NCBI RefSeq assembly: GCF_000377625.1
Contig: NZ_KB898326.1
Coordinates: 62,001 to 126,000 of the forward strand
DNA from: Prevotella veroralis DSM 19559 = JCM 6290
Lineage (GTDB): Bacteria > Bacteroidota > Bacteroidia > Bacteroidales > Bacteroidaceae
Direction of reading: 5' to 3'
DNA length: 64,000 nt
Each line of letters opens with the position of its first letter. The stretch's first letter is position 1. Positions 25,584-34,723 of the stretch are shown in pieces. Position numbers and translations under genes: made by a program. Under the pieces are notes generated by a model. It saw nothing but the letters and a program-made list of their open reading frames with translations. It ran no database searches and had not been told where the DNA came from.

Positions 25584-26220
25584 AATTCAAAATTCATAAT
25601 TCATAATTCAAAATTATGATTAGTTCTGTTGTTGAAAAGCATCAATAAGTTCTTTGCTGTGGCATTTTTAACACGGAATACACGGATGACACAAAGCCGC
25701 AAGGCGACACAGAGTTCCTAAAGGAACACGAGATTCCACAGAGGCAGACTCCCAAGTGCAATTCAAAATTCATAATTCATAATTCAAAATTATGATTAGT
25801 TCTGTTGTTGAAAAGCATCAATAAGTTCTTTGCTGGGACATTTTTAACACGGAATACACGGATAGCACGAAGCTGCGAAGCGACACAGAGTTCCTAAAGG
25901 AACATGGGATTCCACAGAGGCAGACGCCCAAGTGCAATTCAAAATTCATAATTTACAATTCAAAATTGTGATTACTTCTGTTTGAAGTAAGGGTTTGCTA
26001 AATGCTATGTATCATATAGTTTCAGTGTTGCAAAGCTGTCCCTCGTTAGCTGGAATAGCAGAACTAAAAACAAAGAGACGCCTCCTTCGCTTTGAAGAAG
26101 GCGTTTCCTTGCCATGAAAAGGGCGTCTCTTCGATGTGAAGAAACGCCCTCTTTGTTTGCAAACAATACTATCTACTCCCCTCTCCATTCGGAGAGGGGG
26201 ACGGGGGTGAGGCTGTAGAG
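25584..26220. repeat. Mosaic repeat island 6 with tandem unit
   Basis: Contains a tandem pair of about 177 bp (25581-25759 and 25760-25936), each made of the AT-rich module, 'gttgaaaagcatcaataag' and the 'cacggaatacacggat' module ending in 'ccacagaggcagac'. A third AT-rich copy follows (25937-25975). Then come the inverted CTAACGAGG module (25976-26060), the GAAACGCC array (26070-26155) and a CTCTCCATTCGGAGAGGGGG module (26178-26215). Confidence 0.9.
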
Positions 26221-26341
26221 GGACGTAGTGAGGCTGGTTGTGGCTGTGGGTGAGGCCCCTTTTCTGTCGTTAAACATGGCAGAAAACTTGCGATTTCATA
26301 ATCTTTTTAGTATCTTCGCAAGTCAAAGAGTAATCGTAACA

Positions 26342-26761
26342 ATGGGTAGGAATAAGTTTTCAGACGCTGAGATAAAAGACATAGCGAAGCTACTTCGGCT
26401 GAAGAATGCGGGTAATAGAGCCAAACAAAAGCTCATTCGGCATGACCTCAGGACGTTGTTTGAGTTTAATATATCCGACTTCAACGTTCCGGGAAAGGCT
26501 TTCGGTGAAGCCGAACTCTATGAGGCTATCGACCGCGGAGCCATCCAGATACTTGATGACGCTACTATTGCGGACATGAAGGCGAAGCGTGCTCGAGATA
26601 AGGAACGCGATAAGGCGGAGGCTGAACGACGTGCGATTGAGGCTGGCGAGATGACTGATTGGAGGAAAGCGATGGCTGAATGGGAGGCCTCCCCAAGCCC
26701 CTCCGAAGGAGGGGATGTGCCTAGCGGAAATCAGTTAGATAGTTGTTTCCTATCAAAATAA
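26342..26761 (+). CDS. Uncharacterised charged protein with repeat-derived C-terminus
   Basis: Protein of 139 residues, no signal or membrane segment. The N-terminal part is basic and helical (KDIAKLLRLKNAGNRAKQK). A motif FNISDFNVPGKAFG is near 42-55, then ILDDATIADMKAKRARDKER starts a long charged helix. The last 25 or so codons (ASPSPSEGGDVPSGN) are translated from a CCCCAAGCCCCTCCGAAGG repeat module, so the native stop has probably been replaced. ATG at 26342 is preferred to the upstream frame, which starts in repeat DNA. Function unknown. Confidence 0.65.
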   Translation: MGRNKFSDAEIKDIAKLLRLKNAGNRAKQKLIRHDLRTLFEFNISDFNVPGKAFGEAELYEAIDRGAIQILDDATIADMKAKRARDKERDKAEAERRAIEAGEMTDWRKAMAEWEASPSPSEGGDVPSGNQLDSCFLSK

Positions 26762-27025
26762 CGCCACCGAGTAGGGCCAGACACCCTCGTCTGTCCCCCT
26801 GTTCATCCCTTCCTAACACTCCGTTAGGCGACATCCCCTCCTTTGGAGGGGCTTGGGGAGGCTTTGAATGAAGTCTTCAATAATATAAGAACAAGTAAAT
26901 AACAATCCTCATGAGTCCCAATTAGGCGGTAATCCATCACTAACAAGATTTGGAAAAGGCTATCCCTAATTCGCTCCCGTTAGGCAACATCCCCTCCTTC
27001 GGAGGGGCTTGGGGAGGCTTTCAAT
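26688..27025. repeat. Mosaic repeat island 7
   Basis: Three copies of the CCCCAAGCCCCTCCGAAGG palindrome module (26688-26724; inverted about 26826-26862 and 26986-27022) and one degenerate GCCAGACA palindrome (about 26776-26797). The first copy overlaps the end of the upstream gene. Confidence 0.85.
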
Positions 27026-27064
27026 AGCCTGAATGGGAATCTTGAAATAGACATTTAATTGATT

Positions 27065-28165
27065 ATGACACTATATCCAAAATTGATAACAGACGCCCTG
27101 GAGAAGGTAATCTACCCCGGGACAAAGAAGAATCTCATAGAGAGTGAGATGCTGGCAGATACTCCGAGTATTAATGGAAACAAGGTGAAGATCACGTTGA
27201 TATTCCCTCGTGAGACCGACCCGTTCCTCAAGTCGACCCTTAAAGCAGCCGAGGCGCAGATTCACTACTCGGTGGGGAAGGACGTAGAAGTGACCATCGA
27301 GACCGAGTTCAAGAGTGCTCCTCGCCCAGAGGTGGGCAAGTTGCTGCCGCAAGTGAAGAATATTATCGCCGTCAGTTCGGGTAAGGGTGGCGTTGGCAAG
27401 AGCACCGTCTCTGCCAATCTCGCTATCGCTTTAGCCCGCTTGGGGTATAAGGTTGGATTGCTCGATACCGATATCTTCGGTCCGAGTATGCCTAAGATGT
27501 TCGGTGTAGAAGACGTCCGTCCGTATGGCGTTGAGAAGGATGGTAGACAGCTAATAGAGCCTGTTGAGAAGTATGGCGTGCGGCTTCTTTCCATCGGATT
27601 CTTCGTTAATCCCGATACAGCAACGCTGTGGCGAGGAGGCATGGCGACGTCTGCTTTGAAACAACTCATCGCTGATGCCGATTGGGGAGAGCTTGATTAT
27701 TTCATCCTCGACACGCCTCCTGGGACCAGTGATATCCACTTGACACTGATGCAAACACTGTCAATTACAGGTGCAGTGATTGTTTCCACGCCACAAAGTG
27801 TAGCCCTTGCCGACGCGAGAAAAGGCATTGATATGTACCGAAACGACAAGGTTAACATTCCAATCTTAGGTTTGGTAGAGAACATGGCATGGTTTACTCC
27901 AGCCGAACTACCGCAGAATAAGTATTATATCTTTGGTAAGGACGGCTGTAAGAACCTAGCGAAAGAACTCAACTGTCCGTTACTTGCACAGATACCAATC
28001 GTTCAGAGCATTTGTGAAAACGGCGATAAAGGTACACCAGCAGCCTCTCAAGTAGACACCATAACCGGTCAGGCGTTCTTGAGTCTGGCGCAGTCTGTGG
28101 TGACAGTAGTCAACAGACGGAATAAAGAACAAGCCCCAACGAAGATTGTTGAGGTGAAGAATTAA
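27065..28165 (+). CDS. mrp: Mrp/ApbC-type P-loop ATPase (iron-sulfur cluster carrier)
   Basis: Protein of 366 residues. The N-terminal MIP18/DUF59 domain is about residues 1-90. The deviant Walker A SSGKGGVGKST is near 105-115, LLDTDIFGPSMPKMFG near 135, and ILDTPPGTSDIHL near 218. The family usually has a CxxC pair after the NM(S/A)YF segment for a bridging 4Fe-4S cluster. Here the segment reads NMAWFTPAELPQNKYY with no Cys, so cluster binding must differ. ATG at 27065 gives the usual beginning (TLYPKLITDALEKV). Confidence 0.9.
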   Translation: MTLYPKLITDALEKVIYPGTKKNLIESEMLADTPSINGNKVKITLIFPRETDPFLKSTLKAAEAQIHYSVGKDVEVTIETEFKSAPRPEVGKLLPQVKNIIAVSSGKGGVGKSTVSANLAIALARLGYKVGLLDTDIFGPSMPKMFGVEDVRPYGVEKDGRQLIEPVEKYGVRLLSIGFFVNPDTATLWRGGMATSALKQLIADADWGELDYFILDTPPGTSDIHLTLMQTLSITGAVIVSTPQSVALADARKGIDMYRNDKVNIPILGLVENMAWFTPAELPQNKYYIFGKDGCKNLAKELNCPLLAQIPIVQSICENGDKGTPAASQVDTITGQAFLSLAQSVVTVVNRRNKEQAPTKIVEVKN

Positions 28166-28194
28166 GGCGAGATAACGCCTTTGAGGCATTAAAA

Positions 28195-28252
28195 AAAGAA
28201 AGTCTCACTAAGAAATCTATCGTATATAGAAATCTTAGTGAGACTTTCTTTT
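28195..28252. terminator. Bidirectional terminator between mrp and lrgB
   Basis: About 20-bp stem AAAGAAAGTCTCACTAAGA (about 28195-28213) with its complement TCTTAGTGAGACTTTCTTT (28233-28251) and A/T tracts on both sides, fitting the convergent genes. Confidence 0.9.
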
Positions 28253-28266
28253 ATTTTGTTCAGCCC

Positions 28267-29016
28267 TTACGAAACCCCGATGAAATGCAAGATAGAAGGG
28301 GTGAAGAGCGCAGTGAAGATACCATTTAATGTAATACCAAGACTGGCAAATGCGCCATATTTACTGCTATAAGCCATCGCCGTGGATGCGCCAACAGCGT
28401 GAGAAGCAGCGCCCATAGATAGTCCCTGGGCTATCGGACTACGCACATGTCCTATCGCCAAAGCCTTGAATCCAACCAAAGCTCCTATAATACCTGTGAT
28501 GACAACAACGGCAGCTGTGAGTGAAGGAATACCTCCCAAGCTCTGCGTAACCTCCATTGCTATAGGGGTTGTGACCGACTTACTTGCCATTGACAACACG
28601 ACAACATCCGATGCACCACATAGTTTGGCAACTGTGACAACACTCACAATTCCAACCAAACAGCCCACTAACTGCGACAGAACAATGGGTAACCAAAGAC
28701 GTTTGATAGCGTCTAACTGCAAATAAAGTGGAACCCCTAAGGCTACGACCGCAGGCTTCAGCCAGAAGTCAATGAGCTGCGCGTCTTGCTTATACACTCG
28801 AAAGGGAACACCCGTCACCTTTAAGTATATAATGATAAGAATGATAGCTATAAGGATGGGATTTAACAGCATCCAGCCTGTCTTCTTTTGTAACCTCTTA
28901 ATCAAAAAGAACGTCCCGCAGGTGAGCGTCAGGATGACATATTGATTAGAGAAGATGTCTCGTCCGTCCTGAATGAGGTTCACCGTCTGATCGATGGTTT
29001 GGTCAATTGAAATCAT
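28267..29016 (-). CDS. lrgB: LrgB/CidB-family membrane protein
   Basis: Hydrophobic protein of 249 residues with about six to eight membrane segments and the LrgB signatures LKPAVVALGVPLY and SMGAASHAVGASTA. The family works with LrgA/CidA in murein hydrolase control or export of small metabolites. Its ATG overlaps the lrgA stop by 4 bp (translational coupling). Confidence 0.93.
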   Translation of the reverse strand: MISIDQTIDQTVNLIQDGRDIFSNQYVILTLTCGTFFLIKRLQKKTGWMLLNPILIAIILIIIYLKVTGVPFRVYKQDAQLIDFWLKPAVVALGVPLYLQLDAIKRLWLPIVLSQLVGCLVGIVSVVTVAKLCGASDVVVLSMASKSVTTPIAMEVTQSLGGIPSLTAAVVVITGIIGALVGFKALAIGHVRSPIAQGLSMGAASHAVGASTAMAYSSKYGAFASLGITLNGIFTALFTPSILHFIGVS

Positions 29017-29519
29017 AACTTAGCCTCCTTTTCATCCATAATATCCTTTCCTTGCAAGGCTTCAGTCGTGAGGATCTGTTCCTCCTCGGTGTATTCTGCA
29101 TATTCTTTGAGTATCTGCTTCATCTCTTCCGCCTGCCTTCTGTGCGCCCGATGATGCAACAGGTCGAGTGCTATCATTCGACGTTCTAACTTGATAACAA
29201 GCTGGTGCATGTGTCCAGTAACCACCAGAACGAGCACCGTACTGACGATAGTCGCTGTCACAATAGGGAACCACTCCTTCTCAATCAGGTCCAAATAAAG
29301 AATCAACGCCACCCCAGGTGGAACGAAGAAGAAGCCCAAGTTGGCGATAAGCAGCTCCGATAAGTGCTCCACCCAACTAAGTTTTACCCATCCCAACTTA
29401 AGGAATAAGGTAAGAAATAACATACCGATGATACTGGACGGCAGCTTTATTCCAGTCGCCCATACGATAATTTCTCCCAATGCCAAGCATCCGAAGATCA
29501 CAAAGAATTGTATTGCCAT
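29013..29519 (-). CDS. lrgA: LrgA/CidA-family holin-like protein
   Basis: Protein of 168 residues with four membrane segments in the first 105, including the LrgA signature LPSSIIGMLFLTLFL (about 27-41) and LGFFFVPPGVALI. The C-terminal 60 residues are a charged helical tail (RRQAEEMKQILKEYAEYTEEE), longer than in typical LrgA of about 120-150. First gene of the lrgAB unit. Confidence 0.9.
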   Translation of the reverse strand: MAIQFFVIFGCLALGEIIVWATGIKLPSSIIGMLFLTLFLKLGWVKLSWVEHLSELLIANLGFFFVPPGVALILYLDLIEKEWFPIVTATIVSTVLVLVVTGHMHQLVIKLERRMIALDLLHHRAHRRQAEEMKQILKEYAEYTEEEQILTTEALQGKDIMDEKEAKL

Positions 29520-29543
29520 TTAGAAAAGATGTATTTTCTGTGA

Positions 29544-29557
29544 CAGCATTAATGCTG
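29544..29557. promoter_or_regulatory. Palindrome in the lrgAB leader
   Basis: Perfect 14-bp palindrome CAGCATTAATGCTG between the lrgA -7 box (29592-29599) and its ATG, 24 bp before the ATG. A candidate operator. Confidence 0.45.
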
Positions 29558-29591
29558 ATTTATAATCCGTTTGAGTGCAGAAAAGTGGCTG

Positions 29592-29599
29592 CAAAGTTA
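29592..29599 (-). promoter_or_regulatory. -7 box of lrgAB
   Basis: TAACTTTG on the minus strand, 72 bp upstream of the lrgA ATG. Confidence 0.6.
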
Positions 29600-29705
29600 T
29601 ACTTTTTTAACCAATCAGTCCTCTCCATCGTTCGTAAAGAAGCCTATAAAGGGAGAATAGATGATATTTATCAAGAACTAAACGGCGTTAATCAAATAAT
29701 TTGTG

Positions 29706-29713
29706 TAAGTTTG
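29706..29713 (+). promoter_or_regulatory. -7 box of the DUF3822 gene
   Basis: TAAGTTTG, 34 bp before the ATG at 29748; -33 element not clear. Confidence 0.5.
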
Positions 29714-29747
29714 CAAGTAAATTAATAATGATTATGTAGACCTCAGG

Positions 29748-30563
29748 ATGAGTGAGATTGAGAATAATATAACGGATAAGAAGCTGCGACTAATCGTCAG
29801 ATTTGGTCGTAGTAATATGACGTTCTCGGTTGGAGACCCACAAGAGAATGGTGTGTTGGCATACGAACCTTATGAAATGAATATGGGTATCTCCATGGCT
29901 GCTAACCTACGGGAAGCCCTCAAAACATCAGAACTCTTGCAGAGTGGATACAAACGCGTGTTGGTTCAAATGGACTCTCCTGTAATGCTCATGCCCGTGG
30001 ATGAGTATAAGACTCAGGATGTGGAAACGCTCTATTATCACACCTTTCACCACAAAGGAAACGAGGAGGTCTTGGCTCATCAACTGATGGAACTCAACGT
30101 GATGGTGGTTTTCTCGATAAATAAAGACCTGAAACTCGTTATCGATGACCACTTCGAAGACATTCGCATACAGCCTTTGATGTGTCCTGTCTGGACGCAT
30201 CTCTATCGAAGAACATACGCTGGTGTGCGCCGAAAGTTATATGCTTATTTCCATGAAAAGCGTATGGAAGTGTTTAGTTTTCAGCAGAATAGGTTCCGAT
30301 TTGCCAATACTTACAAGATTGTCAACGCCCACGATGCCCTCTATTACCTATTATATATATGGAAACTGACGGGGATGGATGCGCAACAAGACGAACTTTT
30401 GCTCATCGGGGATATGCCACAAGCAAAACTGCTCACCGATGAACTGGCTAAGTACTTGCGCTTCTATAAGGTCGTAAATCAGGCAGATGATTTCGCACAA
30501 CACCATGTCTTGGCAGAAAGAAAGGATATTCCTTACGACATCAAAGCCATCTATCTGGATTGA
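29748..30563 (+). CDS. DUF3822 family protein
   Basis: Soluble protein of 271 residues resembling the Bacteroidota DUF3822 family, which has an actin-like two-lobed outline. In these genomes the family is commonly found just before rsmD, as here (40 bp gap). Visible segments are LRLIVRFGRSNMTFSV at the front and DALYYLLYIWKLTGMD near the C-terminal lobe. Biochemical role unknown. Confidence 0.8.
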   Translation: MSEIENNITDKKLRLIVRFGRSNMTFSVGDPQENGVLAYEPYEMNMGISMAANLREALKTSELLQSGYKRVLVQMDSPVMLMPVDEYKTQDVETLYYHTFHHKGNEEVLAHQLMELNVMVVFSINKDLKLVIDDHFEDIRIQPLMCPVWTHLYRRTYAGVRRKLYAYFHEKRMEVFSFQQNRFRFANTYKIVNAHDALYYLLYIWKLTGMDAQQDELLLIGDMPQAKLLTDELAKYLRFYKVVNQADDFAQHHVLAERKDIPYDIKAIYLD

Positions 30564-30603
30564 ACAAACAGCAACATCACAAAATAACAATACTTCACAA
30601 CGA

Positions 30604-31152
30604 ATGAGAATCATAACGGGAAAATATAAGGGAAGGCACTTTGACATCCCTCGCACATTCAAGGCACGACCCACAACGGACTTTGCTAAGGAGAATATCT
30701 TTAATGTCATCAATGCCTATCTGGACTGGGAAGAGACCGTGGCACTCGATCTCTTTGCGGGTACGGGGAGCATTTCTCTGGAATTGCTATCGCGTGGCTG
30801 CAAGGAAGTTGTTAGTGTGGAAAAGGACAGGGATCATGCTCGTTTCATCTCACAGTGCATGGAGAAGATAGGTGCCGATGAACATGTATTGATCAAGGGC
30901 GACGTCTTCCGATTCATAAAGAGCTGTCATCAGCAGTTCGATTTCATCTTTGCTGATCCTCCTTATGCCCTCCCCGAACTGCCAACCATTCCCGATCTCA
31001 TCTTCTCGCAAGACCTCCTTGCGCCCGATGGGCTCTTCGTTTTCGAGCATGGCAAGCACAACGACTTCTCTTCGCACCCCCATTTTGTGGAGCACCGAAG
31101 CTATGGCAGCGTCAATTTCACGCTGTTTAAAGCCTCCCCAAGCCCCTCTTGA
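30604..31152 (+). CDS. rsmD: 16S rRNA (guanine-966-N2)-methyltransferase RsmD
   Basis: SAM-dependent methyltransferase of 182 residues. It begins MRIITGKYKGR, as in the family. The SAM-binding loop LDLFAGTGSISLELLSRG is near 45-62, and the catalytic DPPY is at about 118 (FADPPYALP). The last residues (KASPSPS) come from a repeat module starting near 31130, so the stop is repeat-derived. ATG at 30604 is preferred to the longer frame that overlaps DUF3822. Confidence 0.93.
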   Translation: MRIITGKYKGRHFDIPRTFKARPTTDFAKENIFNVINAYLDWEETVALDLFAGTGSISLELLSRGCKEVVSVEKDRDHARFISQCMEKIGADEHVLIKGDVFRFIKSCHQQFDFIFADPPYALPELPTIPDLIFSQDLLAPDGLFVFEHGKHNDFSSHPHFVEHRSYGSVNFTLFKASPSPS

Positions 31153-31500
31153 AGGAGGGGGATGTTGCCTAACGGGATGTCATGTAAGTGTAAACGGGTG
31201 GACAGACGATGGTGTCTGTTCCTACTTAAGGAGCTCACCCCCGTCCCCCTCTCCGAATGGAGAGGGGAGTAGATAGTATTATTTGCAAACAAAGGGGGCG
31301 TTTCTTCACATCGAAGAGACGCCCTTTTCATTGCAAGGAAACGCCCTCTTCAAATGAAGAAGGGCGTTTCCTTGTTTTCATTCCTGCTGTTCCTGCTAAC
31401 GAAGCATCGCCTCGTTACACACCAAACAACATCCCCTAATTAGCTTCCGTTAGGCATTCTCCCCCTATTGGGGGGGAGCTGGAGAGAGCTTGCTGGGCTT
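31130..31500. repeat. Mosaic repeat island 8
   Basis: CCCCAAGCCCCTCTTGAAGG module (31130-31165, encoding the rsmD C-terminus); degenerate GACAGACG palindrome (about 31200-31222); CCCCTCTCCGAATGGAGAGG module (about 31240-31268); GAAACGCC array (31290-31375); CTAACGAAGC version of the hairpin module (31383-31425, stem broken); CCCCCTATTGGGGGGG remnant (31461-31478). Confidence 0.85.
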
Positions 31501-31532
31501 CTCCAGAGAAGCAGGGAGGGGCTACCTTTTCC

Positions 31533-33713
31533 CTAAAGTGGCTTTGCCAATGTCAACATCAATAGCCAGTCGGTCTCTTGGATGTTGTATTTTTCTAATA
31601 GCTCTGCATCATTCTTGAACTCATCCAATAACTGGTCACGATCTTTGTTGCCCTTTGTTATCCAATTACGGAACAACTCGGCAGCCTGTTGAACATTTCC
31701 TTTTGCCCATTGACAATAGCCCGCATTGAGGTAATCCTCCGTTGTTGGCGATGCTTCCAATAATGTGTTATAGAGTTGTTCGGCCTTATCAAGGCTCTTC
31801 TCCATAAGCATTGCCCATGCAAAAACGCGCTTCACGTTCATGTCGTCGGGGTATTGATAATCCAATCGGAATAACTCTTCTCGCACTTCAGATGATTTCC
31901 CCAGTTTCAAAAGAGCGACACTACGATTCAAAGCAAAGCTTTTATTCTCGGCATCCAATCGTAGTAATTGAGCATAAGTCTGCTCTGCTGTCTTGTAGTC
32001 TTCGCAGTCCAGTGCTGCACGAGCCAGTCCTTTCAATGCCCATTCATTGGTTGGATCATTCTCTAAAGCCTTACTGAAGAACTCGTAAGCAGTGTCCGGT
32101 CTGCCCAAATGGATGTTTGTGTAGCCCACAAGAATATTGTATCTCGGGTCGTCACTATAGAAGGTACTGAGCAATTCGATTAGTTTCCTGTATTGGTGAT
32201 GATTATAGAGGTGCAATGCTAAACGCAGCTTCATCGCATCGAGTCCAGTACCCATAAAGGACTTATAGATAAAGAAGAAGGTATCGGCAACGAAGTCTCC
32301 TTTGCCGTTATCTTCGAATGGGTTGATGAGATCCTGGGCTGTTTTGTAGAGCCGAAAGAAGCGATATAGATCCTGAATGTATGCTCGGCGAATGTTAGCA
32401 GCATCCTCTTTCTCATCGAAGGAACCGAGCGGACCGAATGCAGAATCAGTCCCCATCATCTCTTTAATGTTACTTGGTAACTGGTTTATTACTCGCTCCA
32501 TAGCGATCACAAGAGAGTACTTGTCGGAGTCACATAGGCTCCCCTTATTCACGAGAACATCGAGGAACTTCGAATCACCTAACGCCTTTAAGGCAGGGCG
32601 AAGAGCTGGGTTTTCAATATAAAATGGTGTGAACCAGTTGACCAGATCACCGAAGAAAGGGAAGCTTTTCATCTGTCGGAACCCACCAAAGTAGATGTCT
32701 GATCCTTGCTTCTGCATGTCCATCATCTTCTTAACCTGCTCCTCCATCTGTTCCATGCGTTTGTCTTCTGCATCTTGATGGAGGATGTTCTCGAGTTGAT
32801 CCTCCTCTTTCTCGACAATGCCAAGACGCCCAACAGTAAGGTTAGAGTTGCGTATGATGCCTAGCATAATATCCCTTTGAATCTTGTCGTTGTCCTTTTC
32901 TGTGTCCTGACTATAGAACAGTTGGATTTGTAAAGAGAGTAGGTCGCGTGTCACGTTAGCATCAGTACAAAGCTGTTTGATGATGTTGTCCTGTTCTGGG
33001 AATATATCCATTCCTTCAAAGACTGATAATATCCAACCCACGAGCGCACGCTGACGAACATGGCTATCGTTAGTTTGCTGATAGACTGTTGTGAGTGTTT
33101 TGAACTTGTTGATATCGAATTGGTTCATCGCACTCAACGTGATGGCACTGACGAGGAGTTGCTGATCAGTGGAGATAACAGTAGGTGAGGTCAGTAGTTG
33201 GGAATAGAACTGATAATCCTCTTCTGTCCATTGGCACGATGTGAATAAAGCATTGAAAAGCCTGTTTATGAACAATTGATGACGATCGTAGAGTTCGTTT
33301 TCTTTGTCTTTGGGGGTGGTCTCTGACTGCAAAGATAACATAGCCAAATCGGAGACAAAGGACTCTAAGACGGTGCGAATGAAGTCATGGCTGGTATTGA
33401 GATGGTTGCTAATTCGAAAGGCATCGATATATGCAGGGACATGCTTGCAACGCCAACCAATCTCCAAATTAGTGGTTACACGATAGAGACGTTGGAGTAA
33501 TGAGGCGTAGAGCGAGGCGCGTTGACTGTCGATAAGTCCCCTTCCCATGTAGTCAACCATCAGTTGATAATCACGCTTGACAGCCTCAAAATCATCGCTA
33601 CCCATCAGTGATGGACGTTGTAAGAAGAGCTGATTTAATACTTCAATAGCATTGTCCAATCGCTTATCCATCAGCTCATTTATAGTCTTACTAAGTATTT
33701 CTTCTACGTTCAC
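31533..33713 (-). CDS. Tetratricopeptide-repeat protein
   Basis: Cytoplasmic protein of 726 residues without a signal peptide. The C-terminal third has clear TPR units (DTAYEFFSKALENDPTNEWALKG... at about 555, CEDYKTAEQTYAQLLRLDAENKS, SLDKAEQLYNTLLEASPTTEDYL). The N-terminal 400 residues are helical and less regular. A probable scaffold; no partner is evident. It lies 37 bp downstream of the substrate-binding lipoprotein gene on the same strand. Confidence 0.8.
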   Translation of the reverse strand: MNVEEILSKTINELMDKRLDNAIEVLNQLFLQRPSLMGSDDFEAVKRDYQLMVDYMGRGLIDSQRASLYASLLQRLYRVTTNLEIGWRCKHVPAYIDAFRISNHLNTSHDFIRTVLESFVSDLAMLSLQSETTPKDKENELYDRHQLFINRLFNALFTSCQWTEEDYQFYSQLLTSPTVISTDQQLLVSAITLSAMNQFDINKFKTLTTVYQQTNDSHVRQRALVGWILSVFEGMDIFPEQDNIIKQLCTDANVTRDLLSLQIQLFYSQDTEKDNDKIQRDIMLGIIRNSNLTVGRLGIVEKEEDQLENILHQDAEDKRMEQMEEQVKKMMDMQKQGSDIYFGGFRQMKSFPFFGDLVNWFTPFYIENPALRPALKALGDSKFLDVLVNKGSLCDSDKYSLVIAMERVINQLPSNIKEMMGTDSAFGPLGSFDEKEDAANIRRAYIQDLYRFFRLYKTAQDLINPFEDNGKGDFVADTFFFIYKSFMGTGLDAMKLRLALHLYNHHQYRKLIELLSTFYSDDPRYNILVGYTNIHLGRPDTAYEFFSKALENDPTNEWALKGLARAALDCEDYKTAEQTYAQLLRLDAENKSFALNRSVALLKLGKSSEVREELFRLDYQYPDDMNVKRVFAWAMLMEKSLDKAEQLYNTLLEASPTTEDYLNAGYCQWAKGNVQQAAELFRNWITKGNKDRDQLLDEFKNDAELLEKYNIQETDWLLMLTLAKPL

Positions 33714-33750
33714 CGTGCTGTTTCTTTTAAGTTACTAACTATGATCTGTC

Positions 33751-34662
33751 TCACTTGTTATGGTTAAGGAAATCCCTTGCCATTATTAGGTCGGCTCTAC
33801 GAGGTGGTCCCACCTTTGTGTATTTGATGTCAGGCAAGGCACGAATAGTGGCATCATCCGCCTGCATATACTTCTTTATCAAGGCTGCGTAATACTTAAC
33901 ACCATTCTTATTAATCAATTCGACGGCCTTGTCATAAGCCTTCGCAAACTCTGTCTCATCCGATGGTCTGCGGTGCTTATCCATAATCGCAACAACCCCT
34001 AGATGTACACCTGCATCAGCTGAATTAAATAGAGGGTTGTTGTCACCTTGCAGTGCTTTCGTAGCCTGCGGTTCGGTAAACCAGTAGGCATCTATCTCAT
34101 GGTTCTGTAACATCTTGAGCCTAATTAGAACGTCATTGACCTGCACTTGGAACACTTGATACTTCGGTTTCGCCTTCTTTACGACCTTGTTACTCAACAA
34201 GTCAGTGCCTGAGAAGCGTGTTTTGGCTATAATCTTATCACTTAAATCGGATAGTTTCTTTAGTTTAGATGACCTATCGGCTATGAGCTGCCAGTTGAGG
34301 TTTGTGTCCGTTAGATAGTGCATTAACACTTTCTGTCTATGCTTCAAACGCTCAGTCCTGACCAAATCGCTGAAGGCTGCCTGGACGCTTCCTCCAGCCA
34401 TAGCAGTGTCACAATCCATCTGAGCAGTGTACTCTTTCAGTCGGATATCAACTTTAGCAGTATCGTATAACATGCTATCTTTCAATAGATAAGCAGGTAA
34501 ACAGTCGAGCGTTGGCATAACTGCAACCTTGTAAGCTCGCTGATAGCTTTCTATCTCCGCATGCTCTTTTGCCTTTTGTTCAGCCTTTAGTTGCTTTGCA
34601 GACTTCCCACAACCAGCAATCAAGAACATCGATAGTATGAGTATGTAATAAGTACGTTTCAT
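33751..34662 (-). CDS. Substrate-binding-like lipoprotein (periplasmic binding protein type 2 fold)
   Basis: Lipoprotein of 303 residues; signal with lipobox LIAGC (Cys about 17). The arrangement DLSDKIIAKTRFSGTDLLSNK, then NHEIDAYWFTEPQATKA and LGVVAIMDKHR, recalls NMT1/SsuA-type solute-binding proteins. The assignment is moderate, and no ABC permease or ATPase is adjacent. ATG at 34662 gives a standard lipoprotein signal. A TACTTTTG box ends 6 bp upstream. Confidence 0.6.
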   Translation of the reverse strand: MKRTYYILILSMFLIAGCGKSAKQLKAEQKAKEHAEIESYQRAYKVAVMPTLDCLPAYLLKDSMLYDTAKVDIRLKEYTAQMDCDTAMAGGSVQAAFSDLVRTERLKHRQKVLMHYLTDTNLNWQLIADRSSKLKKLSDLSDKIIAKTRFSGTDLLSNKVVKKAKPKYQVFQVQVNDVLIRLKMLQNHEIDAYWFTEPQATKALQGDNNPLFNSADAGVHLGVVAIMDKHRRPSDETEFAKAYDKAVELINKNGVKYYAALIKKYMQADDATIRALPDIKYTKVGPPRRADLIMARDFLNHNK

Positions 34663-34668
34663 GTCCTG

Positions 34669-34716
34669 CAAAAGTAATAATTAATTTTGTAACTAGGCAA
34701 ATTCTTAGTACTTTTG
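34669..34716. promoter_or_regulatory. Interleaved divergent promoters of radA and the lipoprotein gene
   Basis: Plus strand: TTTG 34686-34689, 19 bp, TACTTTTG 34709-34716, 7 bp before radA ATG. Minus strand: TTTG 34701-34698, 21 bp, TACTTTTG 34676-34669, 6 bp before the other ATG. The two promoters overlap face to face, so they should exclude each other, and both transcripts would have almost no leader. Confidence 0.7.
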
Positions 34717-34723
34717 TCCCACT

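Noticed and set aside
25669..25753. 'cacggaatacacggat...' module as a tRNA or rRNA fragment
   Set aside because: No cloverleaf and no rRNA match; it recurs four times only as part of the islands.
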